This document shows, in pieces, positions 36,201-45,553 of a stretch of DNA of 64,000 bases. How positions within the stretch are numbered: position 1 is the first letter of the stretch; each line of letters starts with the position of its first letter. The position numbers and the translations under genes were made by a program. The notes under the pieces were generated by a model that saw nothing but the letters and a program-made list of their open reading frames with translations, was not told the DNA's origin and did not search any database. The stretch comes from Hofstenia miamia (Eukaryota > Xenacoelomorpha > Acoela), in contig SCFE01000025.1 in assembly GCA_004352715.1 (NCBI GenBank), positions 2,254,284-2,318,283 on the forward strand. Direction: 5' to 3'.

Positions 36201-39200
36201 AATTAAGTTTGCAAATGGTATGACCTGTTATGCGTATCAAGCAAAACCATAGAATCACCACAGACTCCAATTATATCAGTAATTTCTGTAATGATCATAA
36301 TCTTCCTCTGAATAAAAAGAATTGCTCGCATATGATAATAACTGTACAATTCTCAAGATGGCATACCCAAAACACCCACTTCAAAATTCTCTTTGATTAA
36401 CCATTCTTCACCGCCTTCGTAAAGAATGTGCCCAAAAAGTACTCAAATCTATATTTCAATGAAGTATAGTATCTTTATTTGACTATTGTGCTCCTCTCTT
36501 CGTTGGAATACCCAACTACTTAAATAATGACATGCAAAAATTTTTTAATAGAGCTGAAAAAAATAATCACAAATTGTCGTACACATATATCTCCCATTAA
36601 CTCTAAAGTTCGGCGTTACAAACTATCAAAAAAGCTATTTGAGAAAGAAGAACAACATTGACAACACCCACTAAATTTCCTTATTCTCTTGAGACATACT
36701 AGATCAAACAGGTTACGTGAAATAAGATGTAAATTAACACTTCGAAAGAAGCAATTTATTCCATTTATTACTAGTTATATAGACATGCATAAATAAGTAG
36801 TTCATATCAAATGCAAATTATATGTTTTGAAGTGCTATACAATATATAATTTATGTATTTAATATCCAACTGGCTAAATCGATGCCATTTAATGTATTTA
36901 CGCATCTATAAACGTTAATAATTCGCCTGATGTGCAAAGAGTATTTTCAACACAACAAAATTTCACGATTAAAATAACGTGCGTAAAATGTTTACATAAC
37001 ATTAGTTCTGAATTCATATTTGCGATTCGCTAATAATTTCCAAACTGCATATTTACGTGCGCTTTTCATTTTTTGATGATTATAACCAAATTTTTAAAAA
37101 AATGTGCAAAGTGCAAGCAGCTTCAATACATTTTGTAATGAAAAACTTGTGGCTTTATAAATGCTTTAGAAATTGTTTATTCAGGTGTGCGGGCATTTCC
37201 TAATATATAGTCTAAAATCATTTCTTAATATTGAACAGCTGACTTGTACTTTGTACACTTTTTGAAATTTCCATAGCACAAAGCGCAATTATGCGAATAT
37301 ATATATATATATATATATATATTCCGCGTTTTGTATGCTTTTGTATATATTCTAGATATATTCATTTGTGAATGAAATACATAGGCCAAAAAAAATTTTC
37401 AAAAAAATATATTTCTAAATGTTTGCGTTAATAGGTAGCTGAAGTTATCATTAATCCTATGGGTTCCAATGCAGATTATGATTTGGATTTCCTTGGAATC
37501 GTCAACGGCAATCTTCAGGTACGATTATATTTAAATATTATAGAGGGCTTATACCTAATATTTTTGTATTTTTATTTGTACGATCGTTATTTTTAGTATA
37601 ACTCTTTATTACCAATTTTTTTGTTCAAATTTTGTTTGAAAAGTGATGGGGTTAAGTTTTCGAATTCTGAATTTCTAATTTCCTAGCGGCAAAATCAAGG
37701 TCATATATTAATTGCATTGATATTTCTTGCAGCAACATACTCCTCGCATAAATGAATAAATTTATAAACGCACAATAGATTACTTTGTAAATTAAAGTCT
37801 TAAGGAAAATGCAAGAATGACTACGAAAATCCTCAAATATGAAAAACCAATGATATCAGGGATACATCGTGACAAAATTTATAATAAAATGGCATTGGAA
37901 AAAATTGAGTAAATTACCAATGAACAGGGCCCGGATTTTCATGCCTCTATATTGAGAGCGATTTGGTAACATTTGAGGTTTATTTCTATTAAAATATTAC
38001 TATGAAGTTATATTTTTACAATTCTGATCGTTTCTGACCTGTTAGAGATTCTTCCAAAACTAAACATTGTGTTTCTAAATTTATTTTTCTTACTACAGAA
38101 TTAATTACCTTTAATGTAATTTTGCTCTTTTCAAGATTTTTAAAATTTCACATAATCATGAGCGTTGGTTTCAAAATGAACGGTTATTAAACTATTCGCT
38201 TGTTAAATTCAAATAGAACTTATAACTCAATCTTTAATTATTTTTTCAATTGCAGGGGACAACATTTGTATGTGCAGAATTTCGTAGTGAAGTGAGACTG
38301 CATTTTGTTAAGGAATTAATTTTTCGTTCATCAGTATTGAATTTTTCTATTGGCTTATTAATTGCTTCTAAATATAGGTAGCTGCTTATAAAATGAATTC
38401 TGTATTAGCGTTCTATATCAATATTTGCTTTGATAAACCATATCAACACTACTTATTAAAGCCTAAATATTATGTTGCGATAAATTTGTTTTGTGATGAT
38501 TTTGTGATTTTTGTTATTAAGCCTTTAATATTTATTTAGCAAGCGAGAGCTTATGTTGAATACGCCTATCAATTCAACGAAGAATTCGTGCGTCCGTCTC
38601 ATATCAATAAGCTGTATGTTGTTCCAAAAGAAGAAGCTTTTCAGCCCACGCACTCTGGTTACAATTTCGGCTCTTTACTACAATATGCCCTAATGTAAGC
38701 TCTTTCTATTACTTTACATGTCTAAGCGAAAACATTGTAGCCTCTTATATTTATTTTTAAAAATCCTATTTGATTCAGGTAAGAATTAATTTTAAGTCCG
38801 CCAAGTCTAGTAATTTTGGTTTTTGATATAGTGATTTAGCTGAAATTCAAACACTTACGTACTTTGCAATGCTCATTTTTTACTTCAAAGTAATATCAGT
38901 GCATTCATATATTTCCTGGTATTGTCTCGGGTGATTTGGAATTTCAAAGTATCAATGTGTTATATTAAGTAAGCTAAAGACAAACTTTTAAAAAGTATTA
39001 AATATTGTATGGTACAGAAATATATATGAACACGTGTAGTGAATCATCAGTGGAACAAATTTCGTAAATGTGTGAAAATTGCCTTAAATCTCTTCGTTAT
39101 TTGGCATAGATGCAGCGGATATAAAGTATTTCTTTCCATTTGTTTATGATCTTCAGCTTCAAACATTTTTAAGCTATCATAATTTATTGTTGAAATTCGT

Positions 39201-42200
39201 TCCTAAAGAACTTTTTGCAAAAAAATTGTCATCGCTTCATTACATGAGAATCAATACGATATACAGCATATTCATATCTTATTTTTGATATTACTGAATC
39301 ATCTTATAGTTTATTAATGGTATCTTGATCATCAGTGGTAATTTTTAAATCAACTATGACATACAAAGTTATGTTATGAGATGATATTAACTGAAATTTA
39401 CATTTCATATTGAAAATCACGCCAAGAATCTTTAGTTCATTGCATTAATTGCAATGCGCATTGAATTTTTTATTAATTCATAAACGAATAAACGTTAGAT
39501 TTTTCGAAATTTATATGCATTCCATTTTCAAATGTCCAGCATTTTATCCCCTACTGTAGTTACAAAACTGTTTCCAAAAATAACGCCTGCATTTGATTTC
39601 TTGTGATGCACAGCTTTTAGAAAATGTAAAATTGGTATTGAAAAGTGTGTTTAAAAAACTTATATAAAGATTTTTATTCGCGGAAGACGAGGGTTATTGA
39701 ACTTTGACCTGCTGGGCTCTCTCACATCAGATTTTGGGACACTTGTTAACTTGTTCAGATAAAGTAAGAATAGTTAGGATATGTGGTACTGGTACTAATA
39801 TTTCCCCTGAATTCCTCATCCTCTTCCCGCCAACATTTAAGAGAGAATAAGTGAATTTCACAATTTTTTTACAGTTATTATAAAGTCCTCTGGATGGCTA
39901 CAGTCAAAGCCTACTTAAATGTTTATAGTAGATTTTGTGTTACTACAACTCACCCAACAGTATTATTTAGCACCATAAAAACATACTGGAAATAATAAAT
40001 TTATTAACAAATAAAAACTTGAAAAGTTCAGAAAATCGCTATTTGTTGTTTTTTTTTAATTTCGTCTACCTTTTATAGCTATTTTGTAATATTTTCCTTC
40101 AAAGTTATTAATAGGGCAACAAAAAAGTTAATACGGTTAATAAAGTTAATATGGTTAATTTCCAGTTATAAGGTTAGTAAAATTTATTAGATTAAAACGT
40201 TATAGTTTCGTTTAGGATTGAACCAAAAAATTAGCAACATATACAATATCGCATTTCAGATCACACTGTATTGAGTAAATAATGTGATTGACGAATAAAT
40301 CCTGGCCAATTAAATCATTAACAACCTATCGCACTGCATCGGGTGTGGAAAGAAGCTTTTTGCAACTCAACAAATTACTTCAGAAAGATAGGAACTTTTT
40401 GCCAGTCAATATTGAAAAATACTTTAAATTCTACTTCAATTTCGCCAACTCTGAAGTTCAATAAAATATTGAAAAAATTCGATATTTAATAAGTTAACGT
40501 CAAAGTTAGCATGAACAAAGGTTAGGTTAATTTTCCAATTTTTATAGATTAATTTGTGGTTGCCTTAGTTATTATATTAAGCTTCAAATCAAATGTAGCA
40601 GTTATTTTGGGAGGCAGGTAGTATTTGTTATTAAAGCACATTTAATTCTCAGGAACATTTTGCATTGAATCGATTGATCGAAAACTAGTATACATTAAAT
40701 CGCATTTAAAACTACAATAGTATTTGGATAATTATCACTTCATACTGTTTTATATAAATATCATTTAATATGCATCCATTCAAAAATTCTCGCTCGGTGT
40801 AAATATATTGATTTAATCCAGCAGGCAATTTAGTGTCCACATATGTGGACGATAATACTCAAGATGATATTTGAGCTAGAAAATTACACATGGTGATATA
40901 AAGAGCTGAAATTGCTTAACGCAAATATTACTATATTTCTAGAAAAATATAAATTTTTATATTTTCGATATATCAATTCTTTGCAAAAATTTAATCAGTT
41001 TTTTTATTTTCCGTTAATTTAAATTAGGAATGACTTAGTTGATTGAGTTAGTTTATATTTGCATGATTATTAAAATATACAAGCGCGGTCCTAGATTTCG
41101 AACGGGGCGTTTCAATTTTTTTCTCAAAAATAATTATTAAAGATTAAAGATTTTGTAAGCTGACCAAATTCTAATAACATCTTGCAATGATTTATGAAGT
41201 TGTTCCAAAGACTTTGAAGTACATATTTATAGACATGAAAGCTAGTTTTAATTCATGGTGGAGCAGAAAATTTTTTTGAAAAGCTGGTTTTTATTTTATG
41301 AAAAATCACTAAAAAATTTTTATCACAATATTCACATAAAAAATCGCTGTTTCATAAAGTGTTTAGTTTTTTAAAGAGAGAGAAGCCGTCCCCCGTAAAA
41401 CCGCGCTTGAGAGTATTTCATATAAGAGTAGCATTATAAAGCATTATTATGTTTTAGCTTGCTATTGTTGTAATATTTAACCTTAGCATTGAAAAATTAA
41501 TATATTTTGATACAGTGTTTCTTCTAAGTACGACTTGTATTAATATTATTAGTTATATGTAATTCCATAAAAAACTGCCAATCAGAAAAAAGATGGAGAA
41601 CAACTCAATTTATAGCAAAATTTATAAGAGATTGTAGAGAAATCAAACTAATTATTATTCTAATTACAATAATGTAGCCTGCTGAAACAACGTTTTTAAC
41701 TACTTTTAGATTTTCAGAGGATTTTCTCCCACTTATTTGATTAAACAAGAAATATTTTTATAATTTTAAACCCCGGCAGGTTGGTAATTGCCGATACGTC
41801 TTTGATGCAGACACATTTAGCAACAGAATTGCCAATAGATTTCAGTGGTGTCGGTAGGGTTGTTCATAAATTCCTTCTTCAATTCTAAAACACAGATAGA
41901 ACCATGCACTTTTCTTTTTAAGGTTTCGAATTCGACATAAACTTAATCACGCCCGCCATCTGAGATAATGAAATGGTTTGTATTAGACATGTTTAACAAC
42001 ATAATTTTAAAGAGTGCGTCCATACAAACAATAAATGGAAGGGTTATGGGTTGAGTACTTTTTGAATGCCACCCCAGATCGGGTGTGAAGAGCATTCGAT
42101 GAAAACTAAATATCTGATAGAAGAATACAATTAAAATATGAAAGAATTGATTGAGTCAACAATTAAATTATGACCTTAATTCAAACAAAATGTTTTGTAC

Positions 42201-44132
42201 TGTGATACCCAAATATATTCCACGGACTATAGTTTTCGCTATAAATTCTAAAACATGCATGTATGCAAATATTTGATTATTCAATAAACTTTGTAGTTAA
42301 TTACATGCGCTCTTCACTGCGCCTCAGATAATAGGCTTGGACAAATTAAAAAATTGTTCCAACATCTCAGTTTACTAATTTTTTTTAATTCTATTTGCAA
42401 AGAATTTACTAATCTCAGTATTCACTTTGTAATATACTCATTTCATTCAATGAGTGGATAACTATACGTAATTAATCCTGGATTGCCTACTCATTGTCAG
42501 TGTGAGTATTTGTGACATTAGTTTTTTTAACACCTCTTACTCTAATTCGTCCTAAAATCTGACGAAAGACTGTGTCATATATGATCATTCTCACTTTGCA
42601 AATCCAATAGAACACTAACAAACTAATTTAAGACTGTGTTGCCATAGTCAATATAATATATTTCTGCATGTTGCTGATTAGTGGTACTTAATGCCTCAAT
42701 AGTGTTATAACTTTGAAATGGATTCTCATATAATCTTTCACAAGTGCAATTTTTAATTTCCATATTCATCACACAAAAACAGCTTATAAACAAAGCCTTC
42801 TATATAGTTCATTTCGACTACTAACATTTAACACTTTCAAAATATGAATACTTTCCTTTTATTCGATTAGTATTTTCATTGGTCAAAATCCAGAGATTAC
42901 GCAAAAGTACCCCGTTTTATATACTTTAGAGTTTTCTTTTGATCTAGGGATGAGTTCAAAATGTTAGCATGGTGTTTTATAGTGTTGGCTGAAAAAACCA
43001 CAGGGTGTTTCAAACAAGTTTAAAACACATTTTTCTTCAATGTTTTTTCAGATATTTTTTAAGGACCAAGCCACTCAGCCTGCAATAAATACATTCGGTT
43101 ATTTTCTGCTAATTTATGTTTATTCAAAAATGCTAAATGAAGCTGAAAATTTAACTGAGCCCTAAAGTGATTCCTAAAGCATTTACATCATATTCATTTA
43201 GCATTTTTTGTTTATTAGTTTATTTTTCTTTTGTTTCTGTTCAATATATTTATTGAAAAAACATGTTTTAAACGTGTTAAACATTCTCCATTTACTAATT
43301 TTCTCAATTTCAGTTATCTGCTTTTCAAAAAACTGCTTAAGCATGAAGATGTATAGAATCCGTTAAAATGAATTAAGCAAAATAGCTTTTATTAAATTAA
43401 CAAAGATGGATTATTGCGGTTCTATAGTGGCGTTCTTATGTTATAGTCATTTGACAAAAATAAAAGCACAATGCAAGGATCATTTAGGCAAGATATAGTG
43501 AGTTAAAGTCCTTGCATTATACATTGAGGAAACCCCAATAGGGGAGATCTAGTCAATGAATTTGGTTTGAAGTATAGCTTTAAAATTCTTCACAACAACT
43601 TATATCATAGGTACAAGCTTGTTGAAGTTAATTTTCGATGTGGCTTATTTTTTTAAATTCTGCGGTTCGGAAGTTTCCTGCATCTTGGAATTATGTGTGC
43701 TTACAGCATTATGCCAAAATGTTTCAACACTCAATCGTCATCTTTGGAAATCTATTTCGCCAACTACAGCATAATATTGAAAGCTTGCTGTATATTCTAG
43801 TTTAAGACGCTATTTTTGAGTTGGCCGAAATTTCAACCAAACATAACACTGTATACCAAATTTATGCCATACTAATTGTAAAAAAAAGGAAAGGCATTAG
43901 TATATAATGCTAAAAAATGGCATATTTGGTGATTCACTATTGTTTGATAATTTTCGCCAATAGCAGATGCTGTTCAGAAATTACTACTATTTACAAGATT
44001 TTGCAGCAATGTTTGTTTAGGGATGTACCAAAGATTGTTTACCATGGCGCAGTCGACTTACTAGATAATGATGAAAATGATAGTCCACCTCCATATGTAG
44101 ACGTTGATAACCGCGAAGATACTGGGCTATAA
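22725..44132 (+). CDS. Bestrophin-family anion channel, 8 exons, 432 aa
   Basis: Bestrophins are pentameric plasma-membrane chloride/bicarbonate channels, usually Ca2+-gated. Exons 22725-22904, 33245-33563, 34197-34399, 34696-34773, 35059-35226, 37435-37518, 38540-38694 and 44021-44132 join in phase to 1,299 bases including TAA. Recognisable blocks are FRWKGSMFRL (residues 22-31), SFPLAFLLGFYV with SRWWD (71-91, pore neck), WVPMIWA in exon 3, CYDWINIPLPYTQ (exon 4), YYGWLK (end of exon 5) and VAEVIINPMG (317-326). Neck Phe76 and Phe80 match human F80 and F84, while Phe72 replaces I76. The RFP motif and the EDDDD Ca2+ clasp are not conserved (RFP aligns with VVK at 157-159; SNADY at 327-331). 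The C-terminal tail is short, acidic and has PPPY (418-421), a WW-domain ligand. Exons 7 and 8 are joined by phase only. No stops occur in any exon, so the gene is probably functional. Confidence 0.85.
23161..23441. repeat. Same sequence on both sides of an N gap
   Basis: The 70-odd bases starting ATTGCAGTTACCGTCGTTTA at 23161 are repeated from 23335, after N at 23250-23334, both running into (TA)n. This looks like an unmerged contig overlap rather than a real duplication. Confidence 0.85.
23980..25700 (-). pseudogene. hAT transposase with BED-type finger, broken
   Basis: Reading leftwards from about 25760, a BED-finger remnant (AIWLKFIKDGDKATCQLE; C...C...HMERHHGKIYKE) passes through a single n at 25697. 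The 25640-25191 frame follows with MGIFVIDSFSPYNIAENESF and then CSISFDFWKG, a family block containing an Asp. Next come 25029-24718 with MSIEERWNSWFYMWEKMVFN and 24423-23980 with VAMVWDPRFKFSLI and the late NEVEKYHNSE region. Frameshifts near 25190 and 25030, the 139-base gap and the missing dimerisation tail make it non-functional. Confidence 0.8.
24425..24563. other. Assembly gap (139 N) inside hAT
   Basis: N run between the middle and C-terminal parts of the transposase. Confidence 1.
26429..26945 (-). pseudogene. Penelope-like element 3' end, GIY-YIG domain
   Basis: The minus-strand frame from 26913 has SSSLVYKYTCEDCQQSYIGE followed by TRRH, the GIY-YIG start with an intact C-x2-C pair. 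After a frame change it continues RIQEHISGHLKSEIYQHQHP and IIAESLYIKKE to a stop near 26553. It is about as similar to the copy at 9.2 kb as one family would be. The 3' untranslated part holds a hammerhead-like motif and ends at a (TA)n array at 26403-26428. It is 5'-truncated at about 26945. Confidence 0.85.
26461..26489 (-). ncRNA. Hammerhead ribozyme-like motif at Penelope 3' end
   Basis: The minus strand reads CTGATAA, then AGATTTTGAATC, then GAAACCGGTC. The GATT/AATC pair makes a 4-bp stem II. GAAA and a GTC cleavage triplet are in place. The core CTGANGA has A instead of the catalytic G8, so activity is doubtful. Stem I pairing is weak. Penelope-like elements are known to carry minimal hammerheads at their ends. 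Confidence 0.45.
26960..28200. other. Intronic stretch, no gene recognised
   Basis: Part of bestrophin intron 1. Open frames at 27300-27730 on both strands, and at 27748-27945 on the minus strand, look like decayed coding sequence (a charged S/E/N-rich segment). I cannot assign a family. Confidence 0.35.
28220..29147 (+). pseudogene. Transposase-like relic with SVN and SNALR motifs
   Basis: Frames from about 28226 read RVSQATAAFSPEKICNESKK, then the 28427-28765 frame LLLSLGSAFIESGISVNKNL and SLRVVYDSI plus ITDEMIRFVHGA. The last part gives ADKQAELAEV, a stop, then ESNALRKAAKEKREK. A widespread invertebrate transposon-associated protein has the same order (LxLSHGxAxVERGFSVN, R-V-V-D-I, then a coiled-coil ending SNALRxxAKEK), which I recall only as a pattern. 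Internal stops at about 28763 and 29053 indicate a dead copy. Superfamily is not established; hAT-like is a guess. Confidence 0.5.
29410..29560. repeat. CCTGGAAA-type internal repeats
   Basis: CCGGAAAATGGCTTAAGTTC and CCTGGAAAATGGTGGAAGTT lie about 80 bases apart. More GCCTGGAA words occur at 29520-29545. This probably is the right-hand end of the transposase relic above. Confidence 0.45.
30118..30418. mobile_element. MITE with TACCGTAAAACCT ends (Tc1/pogo-like)
   Basis: The left end is TACCGTAAAACCT and the right end, reverse-complemented, is TATCGTAAAACCT, each including a TA target site. The interior has four copies of a TAATNGAAGGCCACC-type word, one near the left end and three near the right. 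There is no coding capacity. A (TA)n array adjoins the left end. Confidence 0.7.
30432..31263 (+). mobile_element. Mariner-type transposon, palindromic remnant
   Basis: A forward transposase part (about 30745-31263) has LHPLKVTVWFGFTSQF, then FMQDGAPPHFASNVRNFL with the second catalytic Asp and SPDLNPLDYWFWGTLKARIF with the third. About 42 residues separate them, close to the DD41D clade. In front of it, 30576-30712 is the reverse complement of 31130-31263, the 3' end of the same coding region. The piece thus folds back on itself. CAGGTTGTCTCATAATAAGC at 30432 is probably the inverted copy's terminal sequence. The right end is lost in a gap. Confidence 0.75.
31264..31373. other. Assembly gap (110 N)
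   Basis: N run after the mariner fragment and before a short (TA)n. Confidence 1.
31382..32940 (-). mobile_element. Mariner-type (DD41D-like) transposon, nearly full length, degenerate
   Basis: On the minus strand, in order, are a helix-turn-helix region near 32600-32340 (FHATGSVQHKKSPGKPRSVR; NISRRSIERILHDL), the first catalytic box IIWTDEYTFNLSGTINRHNC near 32050, and INVW-GISYAGKVGPIFIEG near 31940. The 31805-31506 frame follows with ARNVREALDLNFEGRWVGRR, SCDLTPCDFFLLGYLKDKGY and a C-terminal R..C....GKH. The QDGAPPH segment is deleted. The ends share GGTTGCCTGGTTTTT (31398) and, inverted, AAAAATCAGACAACC (32912). The right outer end has decayed into (CT)n(TA)n. Confidence 0.8.
31506..31805 (-). 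pseudogene. Mariner-type transposase C-terminal part
   Basis: The longest open piece (99 codons) of the element described at 31382-32940. It carries the third catalytic Asp in CDLTPCDFFLLGYL and the C-terminal tail. It starts after the deleted QDGAPPH segment, so its Met is not a real start. Confidence 0.75.
32927..32961. repeat. (CT)n(TA)n compound microsatellite
   Basis: CT repeats run into TA repeats at the outer end of the mariner-type element. Confidence 0.95.
33164..33204. repeat. (TA)n microsatellite
   Basis: Forty-base AT run 40 bases upstream of bestrophin exon 2, close to its branch-point region. Confidence 0.95.
33245..33563 (+). CDS. Bestrophin exon 2
   Basis: Residues 61-166 plus one base. 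It contains the neck helix SFPLAFLLGFYVSTVYSRWW and LRYVNLSFAMVLRNICTPIH. It has HKVVKG where bestrophins have KRFP. Acceptor TTTTAG, donor TTG|GTATGT. Confidence 0.85.
34197..34399 (+). CDS. Bestrophin exon 3
   Basis: Residues 167 (split Gly) to 234. It includes GLAREDELKMLFDSHE and WQWWVPMIWASQLSRKALDL, matching the FWVPWVWFANL region of human BEST1, then LGYIASEHQFVVLLE. Acceptor TTTTAG, donor GAG|GTATAT. Confidence 0.85.
34696..34773 (+). CDS. Bestrophin exon 4
   Basis: Residues 235-260, RLNDFKGGCGALVCYDWINI then PLPYTQ. This is the family's RxxCGxLxxYDWISIPLVYTQ block, one of the best conserved. Phase 0 at both ends. Confidence 0.9.
35059..35226 (+). CDS. Bestrophin exon 5
   Basis: Residues 261-316. 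VVSLCVYAYFFLELFG is the third helix. A polar loop follows, then ALILKFFIYYGWLK, matching LQFFFYVGWLK. Acceptor CTCTTAG, donor AAG|GTATTC. Confidence 0.9.
35299..35324. repeat. (TA)n microsatellite
   Basis: TA run in bestrophin intron 5. Confidence 0.95.
36000..36795 (+). pseudogene. LINE fragment in bestrophin intron 5
   Basis: Near 36135 the sequence translates to SGVPQGSILES, RT motif B, with the catalytic part lost. Then LPLNKKNCSHMIIT, VLKSIFQ, and SLFDYCAPLFVGIPNYLNND followed by RAEKIITNCRTHISPINSKV and a basic tail ending at about 36795. It is the homologue of the C-terminal part of the 11-15 kb LINE. Multiple stops show an old copy. Confidence 0.7.
37297..37322. repeat. (TA)n microsatellite
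   Basis: TA run about 110 bases upstream of bestrophin exon 6. Confidence 0.95.
37435..37518 (+). CDS. Bestrophin exon 6
   Basis: Residues 317-344, VAEVIINPMGSNADYDLDFL then GIVNGNLQ. It aligns with [27 protein letters not shown] of human BEST1. Position 300-304 (EDDDD) reads SNADY here. Acceptor AATAG, donor CAG|GTACGA, phase 0. Confidence 0.85.
38540..38694 (+). CDS. Bestrophin exon 7 (probable)
   Basis: Residues 345-395 plus two bases: QARAYVEYAYQFNEEFVRPS, HINKLYVVPKEEAF and YNFGSLLQYAL. Similarity to the post-clasp segment of other bestrophins is weak. Support comes from the acceptor TTTATTTAG, the donor AT|GTAAGC, an open frame of the right phase, and joining in phase to exon 8. A different isoform could read through to the TAA directly after ATG. 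Confidence 0.65.
39280..39560 (-). pseudogene. Possible LINE reverse transcriptase relic
   Basis: Minus-strand pieces resemble the RT thumb: a W-x-NA-x-K-x-R-K-like stretch, then ELKILGVIFNMKCKFQLISS and HNIT. The usual form is xLGVxxDxkLxFxxHI. Stops and frame changes make this a weak call. Confidence 0.35.
40330..40464 (+). pseudogene. hAT C-terminal dimerisation relic
   Basis: A 44-codon open frame ending in TAA reads RTASGVERSFLQLNKLLQKD, then RNFLPVNIEKYFKFYFNFAN. It fits the terminal S-A-x-V-E-R-x-F-S...R..L...N...l..y.N pattern of hAT transposases. It lies in bestrophin intron 7; upstream parts are not recognisable. Confidence 0.65.
41080..41409. mobile_element. Candidate MITE with CAAGCGCGGT ends
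   Basis: CAAGCGCGGT at 41080-41089 is exactly inverted as ACCGCGCTTG at 41400-41409. GGGGCG and CCCCCG follow just inside the two ends. The GC-rich ends stand out in AT-rich intron sequence. No clear target duplication, so the superfamily is open. Confidence 0.45.
44021..44132 (+). CDS. Bestrophin exon 8, terminal (probable)
   Basis: Residues 396 (split Met) to 432, DVPKIVYHGAVDLLDNDEND, then SPPPYVDVDNREDTGL and TAA. Acceptor TTGTTTAG; its phase completes exon 7 exactly. The acidic tail with PPPY suggests WW-domain (Nedd4-type) binding, by inference. A consensus donor, GTAAGTAT, follows the stop codon directly. Confidence 0.65.
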
Positions 44133-44139
44133 GTAAGTA

Positions 44140-45370
44140 TAGAGATTCATTTAAGACTTAGAATTTTATGAAGTTTTTTCCTAAGTAAAAATGGATGATT
44201 ATGTATGAGTTTCAACAAACATTACTCCGTAAAGGTAAACATTATTTCAGTCATAGTTTTTTTAATTCAATTTTAAAATTGCGAAGTGCCTTTTACGTCA
44301 ATCTTTTTTAGACAATGTCTAAAATTTATCTAAGGTTGTGATCCTTAGGCTATTTTAGGGAAATCAAGCAGTTTCTGTTTATGTTATGATTTGAAGTATC
44401 AATTTTTTTTAAATCATATGACGAAGCTGTTTCTAAAAATTGCACTTGAACGTAAACAGACGTCAAACTTGTGCTAATTTACTGTACTATTTACTGGCGT
44501 TTGTCTTCGTCTGTCATTAATTATTATTGATTTTATCAAAATGTTTTGTTAGATATTGCAAATGTTTATATTTCCGTCTCTGAATTGCACTATACATGCA
44601 GTAATCTACTTGTATTATATTGCATTTTAGAATTACGCTTGCTACAAAGTTAATCATGGCTGTGACTTTCAGTGTTTCTTATCTTATTTTTTAATTACTA
44701 GTTTGTAGCAAATTGCTGTTCAGATTTTATTGTATTTATGAATTTTTTAATATAATTTGCATGGTGTTCTATAATTTTCAACACATTTACCCCTAATCTC
44801 TTGTAATAATGTGACAATTAGCTAGGGAATATTAAATGTAACTTCCTGATTTGTTGACTGGTTACATTTCACAAAATGGAAACACCAATAAACTTAGGCG
44901 TTAGACTAATTAAATCAAACACATACATGAAGTATAATTGTCGACATAGACCACTGTCTGAGTTTCAATCATGTCTATTCTTCGATCACTTGTATATTCA
45001 ATAAATTTTTCTTATTAAATATATATGATCCAAATAAATAACTGACATGAATGCTTGATTTAAGTAAACTCCGAATATAGAAGCACAGCAAGAGTAAAAC
45101 GAAAATGACCGATGTTTAATCGGGGCATCAATATTATCTACAAAAGTAATAATATAGGACAATTCAAAAACGACAATGTATTTTAATTAATTATAATTTA
45201 CAAAAATTGAAATTAACTACATTTATCTATACAAAAATCCTAGTTACAAAATATGTTTCAGATATACCCGAACATTTTTTCATTTTTAGTGATAAAAGAT
45301 AATACATCTAGCAGTAGAATATCATAGATTAATTATTAATCTTACATTCACTTTGAATAAAATTTAGGAA
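44140..45370. other. 3' flank of bestrophin, no gene recognised
   Basis: AT-rich. AATAAA-type words occur (for example near 44890 and 45000), but none can be singled out as the poly(A) signal. Confidence 0.4.
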
Positions 45371-45553
45371 TGTCCCTTAGTGGACGCATGAACTTCTATA
45401 ATACTAACTGGACTGGAACAAAAAAAACACTAATCGCAAGATTTGGCCGATCTTAAAATTTTATTTATTGATAATAATTTATTTTATTTACAGAGATAAC
45501 ACCGAAATCATTGTATTTATGTACAAAAAATTGTATAAATCAAAAAATTATTT

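Noticed and set aside
38255-38377. Open stretch after TTGCAG within bestrophin intron 6
   Set aside because: No similarity to bestrophins, unlike the TAG acceptors of the gene, and exon 6 already joins exon 7 in phase.
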